64,000 nucleotides of DNA, from assembly GCF_004027225.2 (NCBI RefSeq), contig NC_044283.2:19052992-19116991 (forward strand), written 5' to 3'. Every line of letters begins with the position of its first letter. The first letter of the stretch is position 1. The notes under the pieces are model-generated. The model was not told where the DNA came from and ran no database searches. It saw nothing but the letters and a program-made list of their open reading frames with translations. The translations under genes and the position numbers were made by a program. The DNA comes from Strigops habroptila (lineage: Eukaryota > Chordata > Aves > Psittaciformes > Psittacidae). Shown here piece by piece: positions 1 to 10,674 of the stretch.

Positions 1-90
1 TGAGTGACCTAGTCTAGTGGAAGGCGTTCCTATCCACGGCAGGGGAGCTGGAACTAGATGATCTTTAAGGTCCCTTCTACGATTCTATGA
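1..90 (+). mobile_element. CR1 LINE 3' end fragment (cut by window edge)
   Basis: The sequence reads like the last part of an avian CR1 element in sense orientation: a GGCAGGGGAGCTGGAACTAG block, then GATGATCTTTAAGGTCCCTT, and a terminal GATTCTATGA at 81-90. This ending is diagnostic of CR1, which terminates in short ATTCTATGA-type repeats instead of poly(A). The 5' side lies outside the window. It sits in DHX15 intron 1, antisense to that gene. Confidence 0.85.
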
Positions 91-2707
91 AATCCCGTTT
101 GACCAGAGAACTATAGCTATACACTTCTAACAAAAATTCTAAGCTTACACTAATCCTGCACTTTGAAATAAGACCTGCTTTATCCCATCACATTTTGAAC
201 CAGTCAAAAAGTTAGTGGTATCTTTGCCTGCAAAACTGAGGATATTTTCAGCTTCTTTTGTGCATTATGTTAACTGAAATCCCATCAAAAAGGTAAAACA
301 ACAACGTTAACACCAGCTTTATAGTAAATGCACATATAAACATGTTTAGGAATAGCCACTAAGGCAAATCAAAGCCTCCCCCTCTTTACCAGCACTCAGG
401 CATGCCTGAAAGAATGAGAACATTTCTAAAACCAACACCCCTGACCAACAGTCCCCTCCACAGCTTACTTTTTAACATGCAGCTGGTATTCAAATGTAAC
501 TGGTAAAGTAATAAGCGAATTCCTACCAATGAAGAAGATGACGTAACGAAGATTTTATCAGTACCGCCTTTCTAAATATTAAGTCAGAATATGCTGCACA
601 TTGGAAACAACCAGCACTCTTGTGTCTCGTGTATAAATGAATGCAATCCATGCAGGATGTATTTTCCCCCCCTCAATACTTCAACATACTATGACTTCAG
701 AGGCTGCAGCAATAAGGCATTTTAGTATTTTAAAAAGAAGACTTGGTTTAACACCGAACCATTGAAAATCAAAGAGTACGAAACATCCTGTTTACTGTCA
801 CTTACCTAACACATTTGTATAGAGATTTTCCTAAAGCTCTGGACACTGAACTGTCTGAAAATTAAGGCCCTTGCAGAGCATTAACGTGAACCTAAGATAC
901 TATAGCTTCAACATTACTTCTAACATGGTCAAATATTGTACAAGCTAGGAATCTGTTCTTACTGTAAAATGCCAGGCAAATATTGCAGAACCCAATAGGT
1001 TCATATTCTCTGGTACAGAAGAGTTACCCCTGTTAAAACTGAAGAAACTAGGCTCTGTTATGCTATTTTTAATGTTAGAAGAGCCTACCAGCATGTACCA
1101 GACAGGAATAAAGCTTTGGACTTGTGGTTAATGAGCTATTAACAATCAGATTTTTAAGTGTTTGCAGGTACTGGGATAAACAAGGAAATAAAGGTATAAA
1201 GCAAATTAAGAATTGTACAGCCAGGGTAAAATACAACCACCTGGTAACAGCACACGTTTCAGTCAGGGGAAGAATAAGACACACTACCAATGCGTGGCAA
1301 GGATTGCCTTGTGTTTTGGTGGGGTTTTGGGTGTGCGTGCATGCTTTTTAAGGATTTTTATTCTTCAAAACACATGAACAAACTATTCCATAACCATTTA
1401 TTTCAACAGTAAGTCTGGTGTCAGAAGCTTTTACATCACAAATCATTAAGTGTATATTCAGGTATGCTTCAGCCTCACATAAAGCAGTGTTACTGCTAAA
1501 ATGAACAGACCTACACTGCTGCCAATCCTTCCCATGGGTTGTGTAAGAATTTCAACGGCCTTGTGAAGAACAAGCCCTCCCTAGACCCCCTCCACCAATG
1601 CTAATTCTAACCCATATCAATCTCCCAGACACTTGCAGCACAAGGGAGGAAGCAGCACTGCCACCTTCTGTGGTGGTAGCAATTTGTGCAGGCGTAAAGC
1701 GTAGATAAAAATACAACCCCAAGAACAAGATAGTGGATTAAATGGACTACAAATACAACCCAGAATGGAAAGTCCTGTTAATCCCCCATTTCTTCATTGA
1801 ACTCTTACAGCTGTTTAACTGTACAAACAACAAACCTATCAAGTTCTACCTGTATTTCAGAACTAAAAAATCCAAGGAGGTTAATCAAGAAAGTTCTTTT
1901 TTGTTTTAAAAAAAGAGAAGCAGGGACAACCAGATCTCAACATAGAAAAAAAATACAATGTTAACATGCCCTCAAATACTTATCACTTTATAGCAGCACT
2001 TCCCCCACCCCAAAGTTTCCCATCTCCCATTACTACTGAATCTTAGCAGACACATCCACACTCCTTTGGCCAACAGGGCAGAAGAGGAATGACAGTTATG
2101 CTGACACATGAATTTACTAAACTTTCTAAAAATGCAACTTGGCAGTTCTTCATTTATGAACTGTCATATTTAAGTTATTTGTCATTACTGCATAGAGAAA
2201 CTGATCTCAAACACAGAAATGAACAATAAAGGAATTATAATTTAATCACATTTGTCTTGTGCCGGAATCCCGTAACAGTATCCATAATCAGAAGGGGCTG
2301 GGGTTTGGGGTTTTTTGCTTCATTTTTCAAGTAGTCTGATCTGCTGCTTTCACTTCCTTATGTCCACACATTCATATATATACACACAGATGCAAAAGAA
2401 ATGCTGTAGCAATCACTAAAAGAATGAAAAGTATATAAAAATTAAAAAGGAAGCAGAAGGCACAAGGTAAAACCACTGAGCATCACAGTGAAAGTCTTAA
2501 GCACATCTAATAGAACATCAGTGTTACTTCTCCATTACTAGACATGGCCACAGTTGATGCAAGAAAAGCCAACGCAGGTAGAGAAAGAATTCTGTTCATA
2601 TATAAAAAACAACACACAAGTAGTCTGACCTATGTAGCCCACTAACACAGGAACTATGATGTTACAACAACCACCCAAGTTCCGCATGTTGGGGGGGAGG
2701 GGAGAGG

Positions 2708-3357
2708 AAATCATAGAATCCTGGAATGGTTTGGGTTGGAAGGGACCTTCAAGATCACTCAGTTCAAACCCTCTGCCATGGGCAGGGACACTTCCATTAG
2801 ACCAGGTTGCTCAAGGTCCCGTCCAACCCGGCCTTGAACACTGCCAGGGATGGGGCAGCCACAGCTCCTCTGGGCAACCCGTTCGTGTCTCACCACCCTC
2901 ATAGTAAAGACTCCTCATCACTAATCTAAATCTTGCCCCTTCCAGTTTAAAGCCATTCCCCTTTGTGCTATCACTACATGCCCTTGTCAAAAGTCTCTCT
3001 TCAGCTTTATGCACTGGAAGGCTGCTCTAAGGCTCTCCTGAAGCATTCTCTTCCTCAGGCTGAAGAACCTCAACTCTCTCAGTCTGTCCTTCAGAGGAGA
3101 GGTGCTCCAGCCTTCTGAGCATCTCTGTGGCCCTTCTCTAGGCTGACCCCAACAGGTCCACATCAAGAAGGATGTGGGATCCCAAAGCTGAACACAGTAC
3201 CCCTGGAGCAAAGGGGGGAAATAACCTCCTAGTCACACTTCTTTTGATGCAGCCCAGAACACTGTTGCCTTTTTGAGCTGGAAACGCACACTGATAGCTC
3301 ATGTTAAGCTTCTTATCGACCAACAGCCCCAAGACCTTCTCTTCAGGACTGCTCTAA
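2708..3357 (-). mobile_element. CR1 LINE fragment, 5'-truncated, about 650 bp
   Basis: The left end (TCATAGAATCCTGGAATGG, then GGTTTGGGTTGGAAGGGACC) is the reverse complement of the CR1 3' terminus. The text continues through the typical CR1 3' segments: the TGCCATGGGCAGGGACA block, the CTTGAACACTGCCAGGGATG block, the CAACTCTCTCAGTCTGTCCT block near 3070 and the CCCAAAGCTGAACACAGTAC block near 3180. Homology fades at about 3357. Short open frames here are degraded CR1 coding or antisense sequence, not host genes. It lies in sense with DHX15, within intron 1. Confidence 0.92.
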
Positions 3358-3683
3358 ATCCAGTCAGACTTTAAACAGTACAAATGCAGTTCAAACAAGC
3401 ACTGTAACCAAAAACCTTTCATGTAATTCCCATTTTTCCAAAGAGGTTTTTACTTCATAGATGATACTTCAATACTGGAGGAAAGAAGATGTCATGCCGA
3501 TTCTTAAGGTTGCGCCAGGCTGTTGGCCTGGCATCGCTGCCATGTGGAGCCACACATACCAATACAGGCCTCACTTAAAAAGAAACTAAGAAAATACAAG
3601 GTAATGTGATGCAACTTTCATATTCAGTCAGGTGACCTGGTTTGAATGAAAGATAAACTACTATTCTGCATGTGAAATGGAAT

Positions 3684-3736
3684 GAGCTAATTCAGTTTAA
3701 TCCAGCATCCAAGGAGCTAATTCAGTTTAATCCAGC
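3684..3736. repeat. 23-bp direct repeat, period 30
   Basis: A 23-bp word beginning GAGCTAATTCAG and ending ATCCAGC occurs at 3684-3706 and again, identically, at 3714-3736. It looks like a local slippage duplication within DHX15 intron 1. Confidence 0.9.
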
Positions 3737-4575
3737 TCCAAAACCAAATAGATTGCACAAAGGCACTCCTGGCACAGAGGAAGACATGCACACACATGCT
3801 ATTAACAAGAATCTCTCTGTGCAACTTCCTTACAGCCTTCCATAAGCTATAAAACTGAGCCACCCTAAAATAAAGCAAGACAATGCAACATAACTACATC
3901 TTGTGCTACATGAAATAAGATTCCAACCAATATTAGAAATAATTATGCTTAATAATTATGCTTATGGTGACTTGTTCTCAGTACTATGCCATTTAACACT
4001 TTCATTGGATGAGTAGGGTACAAAGCAGGGGCACAAGACCAGCACTTGCGTCTTCAGGTGCCATTATGGTCAAAGACTTCTGGTTTAAAAGTGTTACTAC
4101 TGGTGGGAACTCATTTCAATAGATACAAAATGGCAAGACTATAGTCCAGGAAGACAGTAATCAGTAAAAACAATGCCAAATAAAACCATACCAAAACTAT
4201 AAATCCCATCAACATACAAACAAAGAAACACTGCACTATGATTATCTATATAGCCAACTATGACAGTTTCACCACATTCTAATAACACCCAGTTTGAGCA
4301 TGACCATTTGAAAATGTTACAAAAATCTCTATGGACAAGAACAGCTGCATACCTCCAACTTCTCTGCATGCACAGAAGAGCTATTTCAACTTCTGGTAAA
4401 TTGTGCAAAAATGTATTAAAGGAGATAAACAGCTCAAATATTGTATTTAGAAACATAAGATTATGGTGATCCTCCGTACAGGGAATAGATGCTCAATAAT
4501 ATTCAGGTTTGTTTATCAGAGAAAAATGCAACAAACTGTAGGGGCCAAAAACTGAAGCTATACAAGTTCGCCTTC

Positions 4576-4601
4576 AAAAAAAAAAAAGGGGGGGGGGGGG
4601 G
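4576..4601. repeat. Homopolymer junction A12 followed by G14
   Basis: Twelve consecutive A residues (4576-4587) are followed directly by fourteen G residues (4588-4601). Exact run lengths in such tracts are prone to sequencing and assembly error. Confidence 0.9.
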
Positions 4602-5747
4602 CAAGTTTTGCAAAGACTGTTTCTCAGGGAACACTAACTGCTACAGCAGACTTGGAGTTATTGCAAGCTTTGAGAGTAAGATTAAGTATTTTTCTTGGAT
4701 AAACACTGTAGTACAAAACAATGCTGTTGGACTTTAGAAGTAGATTAATTCACGGAAGTCTTCTGTGCTCCACCAAGAAGAACACACGAGATAAACGTAG
4801 TATTTGTGTTCCTTGAGACTTCAGAAATTTAAAGAGCCACCTGTCTTCCCCCCCGCCCAATTATGCAGAGAAGGCTCTAAAACGACGGTGTATAAAAGGA
4901 CTGCAGCAGGGTATTATCTGTGTTCCAGAGATTTTAATGAAAATCTGCTCAAGCTTGTACAGCAGTCCTAAAACTTTCACCTCTGCAACTAAGACAGACA
5001 TATAATTCCTCCTCTAACCCCTGCCCCAAAACCCACCTCCCCATCGATTGGTAAAGTCAAGTATCACCCTGCCGGTTACCGAGTGAAAAACGTTAACAAA
5101 GGAATAACGTTCCTACACGGGCAGGCACTAATTATACAAGCGGAACAAACCTCATGCTGACCTCTAGGGCTTCATCTACCAGACCTCTCAAACCAGAGAG
5201 GGTAAAAGGAAACAAACAAAAAAGGAAGAAAAAGAAATAACGAGGCAAAAACGGGAGAGAGCCGCAGACAAAGCCGGGCGCGGGGAGTGGGCCGAGCAGC
5301 GCGCCGCCCCCGGCTCCGCCGCGCCGGGAGCCCAGCCCAGCCCGCCCCAGCGCCTGGACCGGCGGCTTCCTCCCCTTCCCCCTCTCAGCGCCGCCACACG
5401 AGGCTCTCCCCGCCCGCTCCCCGCCGCCATCCGTCTCCTCCGCCCCACCGAGGGGCCCGGCCCGACGGAGAGGCCAATCCCGCGCCCGGGCCTAGCGCTT
5501 CCGAGAGCCGCCGAGGCCCCTGGGCCTGCCCAGACAAGGCGGCGCCGCCGGGGCCTCGCCGCGGGGCTTCGACCGCTGCAACCCTCTCCTCCCCCCGGCA
5601 CGGCGGCCGCCCAGCTCCCCGCGGAGACCCTGCCCCGCCAGGGGCGGCCAGAGCCGAGGATGGGGAGCGGATTGCGCGGCAGCTGCCGCGATCCCCCCAC
5701 CCCCGCCACAGGCCGCGCTCCCCCCGCTGGGCCGCGCCGCCCCTTAC

Positions 5748-5815
5748 CCGTCGGTGGAGCGTTTCTTGCTGGAGCTGTAATCGTCCCCCAGATCTAAGCG
5801 GTGGCGCTTGGACAT
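5748..5815 (-). CDS. DHX15: DHX15 exon 1 (coding part): DEAH-box RNA helicase, N-terminus
   Basis: DHX15 (yeast Prp43 orthologue) is a nuclear DEAH-box RNA helicase that dismantles post-catalytic spliceosomes, acts in ribosome biogenesis with G-patch partners, and has been linked to RNA sensing. The exon encodes an N-terminus starting MSKRHRLDLGDDYSSS and followed by KKRSTDG, which closely matches the vertebrate DHX15 start as I know it. The ATG (5815-5813) is preceded on the minus strand by GCCGCC, a strong Kozak context, although position +4 is T. The exon ends ACGG with a consensus donor GTAAGG at 5747-5742; two bases of a Gly codon are left for exon 2. The longer minus-strand open frame running upstream from 5815 is GC-rich leader, not extra protein. 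Helicase motifs lie in later exons outside the window. Identification rests on this short N-terminus plus the SOD3/CCDC149 neighbourhood. Confidence 0.9.
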
Positions 5816-5836
5816 GGCGGCGGCGGCGGCGGCGGC
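5816..5836 (-). repeat. (GCC)7 trinucleotide repeat in DHX15 5' leader
   Basis: On the plus strand GGC is repeated seven times directly beside the DHX15 start codon, so the mRNA would carry (GCC)7 immediately before AUG. It supplies the Kozak GCCGCC and could form structure in the leader. Confidence 0.9.
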
Positions 5837-5947
5837 CGCTCGGTGCGCCGGGCGGGCGAGATGGCAGCGCTGGCTGCGGCGGGGCGCGCTCTCCGCTCCG
5901 TGAGCAGTAGCGACGGCAGCGGCGCCGCGAGGCCAGGCGCAGCGGAT

Positions 5948-5964
5948 AAAATGGCGGCCGGAAG
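5948..5964 (+). promoter_or_regulatory. YY1-like plus ETS-like motif pair
   Basis: AAAATGGCGGC at 5948-5958 matches the YY1 core AANATGGCGGC and overlaps CCGGAAG at 5958-5964, an ETS-family (for example GABPA) core. Both are common near start sites of TATA-less housekeeping promoters. It lies about 135-150 bp upstream of the DHX15 ATG, so it may mark the start-site region. Confidence 0.55.
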
Positions 5965-6127
5965 GAAGCGCCGGGGCTGCGCGCGGCGAGGCGCGCGCGG
6001 GAGGGCGGGGGAGCAGTGAAGAGGGTGGAGCGCGCGCGCTCAAGGGCCGCGCCTCTCCCGCTGAAGCGGCGGCGCCGGGTCCGCCATGATGGTGCCGCGG
6101 AGGCGCAGGGCGGCTGAGGGGCGGGGC

Positions 6128-6165
6128 GGGGCAGGGCAGGGCAGGGCAGGGCAGGGCAGGGCAGG
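6128..6165 (+). repeat. GGCAG pentamer tandem repeat, G-quadruplex-prone
   Basis: About seven tandem copies of GGCAG give a series of GGG runs separated by CA on the plus strand, which satisfies the simple four-run G-quadruplex pattern with two-base loops. It lies about 310-350 bp upstream of the DHX15 start codon, with the G-rich strand being the non-coding (template) strand for DHX15. Confidence 0.85.
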
Positions 6166-6253
6166 CGGAGCGCACGGCCTCCGGCGGCGAGGCGCGACCC
6201 CCTGTTAGGCCTGGCTGCCTGGGCGCTGCCGTTGGTGCCCCGCAAGAACACAG

Positions 6254-6575
6254 TCATAGAATCAACTGGGTTGGAAAAGACCTTTAAGATCATCAAGTTC
6301 AACCGTTACCCCAGCACTGCCAAGGCCACCACTGAACCATGTCACTGACAGCCTCATCTACATGGTTTTTGAATGCTTCCAGGAACATATTCCACCACTT
6401 TCCTGAGAAGCCAACACCTGATCACCCTCTTGGTGAAGGAAGTTTTCCTAATACCCAGGCTAAACCTGGCACAGCTTGAGGCCATTGCCTCTTGTCCTAT
6501 CTCTTGTTACTGGGGAGAAGAGACCGACCCCACCTTGCTACAACCTCCTTTCAGGTAGTTGAAAAACCTCTCTCC
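6254..6575 (-). mobile_element. CR1 LINE fragment at the edge of the DHX15 promoter
   Basis: The left end TCATAGAATCAACTGGGTTG followed by GGAAAAGACCTTTAAGATCA is the reverse complement of a CR1 3' terminus. The body continues with the CACTGAACCATGTCACT region, GAACATATTCCACCACTTTC, and the GAGACCGACCCCACCTTGCT block near 6520, all typical of avian CR1 subfamilies. It starts right where the CpG island ends. The short plus-strand reading frame inside it is antisense to the element and is not a host gene. Confidence 0.9.
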
Positions 6576-8626
6576 TCAGGGGTTCCCATTTTCCCTTACT
6601 GTTAGCCCAGGTATTCGTTCAGTGGAATGGGAGTTCCCAGAGGGAGTTTAAACCAGGGTAACTATCTTGGTAAATCTATTTTAGGCTGCTACAGATTTCC
6701 ATGGGTATGTAAGCCTTGCATGCGGAAAAGGCAATCTTTCAAGCCTCATCTGTAGCAGCAGAAATATTGGATAACCAGGGATGTTAAAGCTGCATACAGC
6801 CTTTAACTATTCGAATGTCAACAATAAATATTCATGGCAGTGTATTTCGTGAGGAAAAAATGAACTGTCTTTCAAAGACCAAGAAACATTAGTTTTTGCA
6901 CTTTCTCTTGTTTGTCTACTGTGCCTATGGAAGGTTACCAGGGCAAGGAAAGCCTGCAATCACAACACAAACTCCAGCAGACCAGTTTAGTTCTACTACA
7001 TTAAAGCCTTCTACACGTGAGCATGGCTACAGTGGCATTTAGTTACACAATTCCTGAAGTGAAACAAGACACATGAGTTCAAGCACCATTTCCTCACTAC
7101 AGTTAGGTTTTGCTTCAACAGTTACAGCTGAAATTATTTTTCACATTTCCAAGCAGCATAACCACCAGCAGAAGACTACAAGTTTAAGCCTGGTCTGAAA
7201 GAGTTGGTCCGGAAGAGTTGTTTCTTGTTCACCTCTTAAGAATCCGATTAACCATCCACACAAGCAGCATTCATCTTCTAATGGAAGGCACAGATGAGCC
7301 CAAGCAGGAGAAGATGAAGTCAGGCAGATGAGGAGATGCCTCTAACAACCATGTCTTCAGGTCAGAAAGCACACTTAGTGCTCACCGAGCAGCCTTTGCT
7401 CTCACACAACTTCCTTCAGTAATTTCTGCTCTTTCCCAGCACTAAGTCTCAGCAGCTGCTTCGCCTTCCAGTGTAGGCACTTTATACCTCAGCACAGCTC
7501 ATAAGAGCTAGTCTTTAAGAGCTTCTGGAAAGGCAAGAGGCACTGCTCTTCATACACCTCACAGCTATTTTGAGAATATCAACTACTGGATGTTCTCTTC
7601 TCTATTCCTCCTCTCTCTGTTCCCGGTCTATTTTATGCTCCTTCACCACCAGTGGAGTGATTTAAATTCGTACCATAGACAGGTAACTTTAAGACAGAAA
7701 TTAAAGGCATCTCTCTTCATCTAGGTACCTTTGTTGAAAAACATGCACTTTGCAAGGCTTGCTTCCATCACTCTTCACAGCCCTCCTGCCAGAGATTACC
7801 ACGACTTTGTTCACTACTTGAACGAGCACTCATTCCCTAAGCATTTTGGTCAAAGGAATTGGGTTAGTTCAGATGTTTTAAATAATAATTTTTTGTTAGC
7901 TCAATCTTACTGTGAGAGCAAAGGAGCATACCCATAAATGGTTCAGCTAACAAGTATGAAAGTGGTCAGGAAAGAGCATCTAGCAGCAGTGACCTGTTCA
8001 ACAGGTACAGCCAGGTCAGCAAGCAGGTATTTGTCCATAGCTTCATGTTCCAAAGATTTTCTGGGATTACATCAATGTAACTACTCAAATATTTAATTTA
8101 GACAGGTCCTTAGGTTATGTTCTTTAATAGAAGTGCATTCCTGTCCCTAATTTTAGATAATACAACAAAATGGCACCCACAGCTCAACTGGAGTTCTAGA
8201 CACTAGTGTAATAAAAATAACATTTTCCTGCTTAGAGTTATCAACCAAAGTAAATATTCTTGGAAAACTAAATTTTGAGTTTCTCCTGTGAAGCTGGAAG
8301 TAAATTTTCAAGTTATACTACAAAAAACGCTGGAATAGCTATGTCAGAAGTTGCCAGGGAATAAATGTTACAGGGTGTCTATCCCAAATATCAAGCTGAT
8401 TTTTTGTGATGCTGTGCTAGTGTACACAGAGCTGTGTTCCCAGAAGGGAGCTAAGGGAAGACTTCCTACATATCTGCCCAAGTGGATTTTAGATTATGTC
8501 TCAAACAAAACCAAATGATTATTAAAACAGAGTGAATAGTACACATTTAGCTTCTCATGAGAGAAAAAAATAGTGGCTGGGTCTCCCAGAAGGTGGGAAA
8601 ATAGGGGAAGAAAGTAAAAGCATGAC

Positions 8627-8936
8627 ATGTTATTTGGGATGAGCAGCTACTGCTGTGCATTTCTCAGAAGACAGCATCTGGCCAGCAACAGGAGCCTGCA
8701 GAGCTACACATTCCAGATCTCGATTGCTCCTCCCTATGCAGAGCAGCATAAAGCTACCTGTGGTCTTGCTCCACGTTACTATATGGCCAGCACCAGAGAA
8801 GTTTCTGCTTTAGGAGGTAGGAAAAAAGGAGCAAGTGTCTCAGGGGGTGTAAGATCTTAGGCTTAAACTATATCTTAGTGGCAAATGCAGAAGAGAAGGG
8901 AGGTAGATTGTATGTTACTTGGGATGAGCAGCTACT
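8627..8936. repeat. Dispersed direct repeat of about 25 bp, spaced about 285 bp
   Basis: The word GGGATGAGCAGCTACT, preceded by ATGTTATTT in the first copy (8627-8651) and ATGTTACTT in the second (8912-8936), occurs twice with one mismatch across about 25 bp. The flanks share A/G-rich text but no clear alignment. It may be a local duplication or paired motifs of an unrecognised element. Confidence 0.7.
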
Positions 8937-10650
8937 TGAGTGTTGTGCCCCAGACTGATACCCCACATACAGCTTCACTCTGGTAGCAACTTTGCAAACT
9001 CCTCAACTTGTCCTCCACCCAACCATGCTTTGAGCTATATGACTGCATAATAAATGATCTAGTCCCATCTCAAAGAGTTTACAATGTAAGGCCTTCATCC
9101 TGCAAGCACACACATGCCTTATTTTCCCAATGCAAATAATCCTTTTAACTTCAAAGGGATTACTAAGAGTAGCAAAACTAAGCATGTAGGTAAATGTTCG
9201 CAGGATCACAGCCTAAATGTAAGATGAGAGAAGAAAAAAAGATTGGTAAGCACAAATTGACATAATGACAAAGTGATAAGCATTACGTCAAAAGCCTGAA
9301 GGATGAAAGGAATGTGTAAAATAGGGCATATTTAAGCATATTTTCTGCCTTTGCAAAGGCATTTGTTAAATAAGAGGTTTTCTATTTCCCCCCCAAAAGT
9401 ATTTTATATCCATCTATAAAAATGAAAATCTTAGATTACTGAAACAGGAGACTTTTATATCAGTTGCCGTTTGACTACCTACTCGTCTACTCTCCATTTC
9501 TTACCCTAGTTTTAAAAAGTATACTCATTGGTATAAAAATCCTCTTAGCCAATTTCCAGTGAATATTTCTTTGCTTTTAGTATGTGCCTAATACTAACTA
9601 TGCTGTTTGGGTTGAAAGGAGCATTAACATTTAAAACATTATTTCTAAGGTACTAATTTTTTTCTGTTTGTGCATTGTCTTCTCCCCAGAAGCATAAACA
9701 TGGGTCTCAGACAAGCCATAATTTAAAGACCTACCCTTGATGGGGTGAGGTTTCTGACAGAGAAGTCTGGTGTCACAGTTTAGGATATTATTGACTGTAG
9801 CTAATTGCTTCACCTCTTTCCTGGAGATTACCAATCTATCCAGTCTAGCATCTTAGTTGAAACACACCTTCTTAACTGGCTTAAGTTGAAAGAGGGCATG
9901 GCGAAGTGAAACCACAAACCACCGCTGCAATGGAAGCCATAATGATAAGCAGAGTTGTAAGACAGACGTCTAGGAGAGGTTAAATCTGCTAAAGCTTGTG
10001 TGTTAGAGCCCGAAAACCTCTGTAGTACATACTTCTTTTATGGCTGGCTGATTTGTGGTAGACCCTGAACTACAGTCTTATGTACTCCCAATGCAATGGC
10101 CACACTTGCACTGCCACTGTATTTTTCTTTTTTTAATAGTTTGCTTTTTAGAAACAAGTTCAACTCCTATATTTGATGAATCTACAAAGCATGATATTAA
10201 ATAATTCCCTGCAAAATATGAAAAGGAAGTATGTCTCTTAATTATCATTGCAATCGCTATTTTAAAATTATAGAGATATATAAAAATGGGTTGTACCTTT
10301 TGAAAATTACTCAGGATCCTTAAATGCAAATGCTTATCACAGACAAGCTCTCATTCTGCCCTCCCCCACCAAGCCCATGTGAATAAATGGATATTATCCT
10401 CATGTTCTGTCATATCATCAGAGAAAGAATACTTGAGACAGGAACACACAATCAGTGTGTTTAAAAATGTCAGACTTCCACATTTTTTAAATTTAAAAAT
10501 ATGAAGATGAATACATGAACTGATCTCAATTTCTGCAGTGAAGAAAAGAGGCAGCTACTCTGTAATTACAGAAGCTAAACTTTGCAACACTTCAAATATA
10601 TATAAATCAACACTTTGAATTGCTCTGGGAAGTACGCTGTAGGAAGCCAG

Positions 10651-10674
10651 CATGGCAACAGCAGTATTGCCATG
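10651..10674. repeat. Perfect 8-bp inverted repeat with RFX-like half sites
   Basis: CATGGCAA at 10651-10658 and its exact reverse complement TTGCCATG at 10667-10674 flank an 8-base spacer. The arms resemble X-box/RFX half sites (GGCAAC and GTTGCC), but the spacing is wider than the classic X-box palindrome, so a functional role is speculative. Confidence 0.5.

Larger units (their letters stand above)
1..5747 (-). other. DHX15: DHX15 intron 1 (5' part, donor side)
   Basis: This is the first intron of DHX15, running leftwards from the GTAAGG donor at 5747-5742 and leaving the window before any second exon. I looked on the minus strand for the Arg/Asp/Glu-rich segment that follows exon 1 in other vertebrates and found nothing comparable, so exon 2 is outside. 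The intron holds two CR1 fragments (1-90 and 2708-3357), a 23-bp direct repeat spaced 30 bp (3684-3736), an A12G14 homopolymer junction (4576-4601) and the intronic half of the CpG island. The remaining sequence (91-2707 and 3358-5270) is AT-rich with only short chance reading frames, and I see nothing else in it. Confidence 0.8.
5270..6240 (-). promoter_or_regulatory. DHX15: CpG island promoter of DHX15
   Basis: Base composition changes sharply from AT-rich to very GC- and CpG-rich at about 5270 and drops back at about 6240, where a CR1 fragment begins. The island covers the first coding exon, the 5' leader and the start of intron 1, as expected for a ubiquitously expressed TATA-less helicase gene. 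Visible elements are a YY1-like AAAATGGCGGC at 5948-5958 running into an ETS-like CCGGAAG at 5958-5964, several GC boxes, and the GGCAG tandem repeat near 6130-6165. I cannot fix the transcription start; the interval 5850-5970 is most likely. All long reading frames across this island on both strands are consequences of high GC content and few stop codons, not genes. Confidence 0.85.

Noticed and set aside
1-5747. Search for DHX15 exon 2 (Arg/Asp/Glu-rich) within the window
   Set aside because: No minus-strand segment with such composition and splice sites is visible, so exon 2 must lie outside.
5287-6302. Long overlapping open frames on both strands (up to 305 residues) around 5.2-6.3 kb
   Set aside because: They span a CpG island where stop codons are rare. 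The only supported coding sequence is the 68-bp DHX15 exon 1; the others have biased Arg/Pro/Ala/Gly content and no domain.
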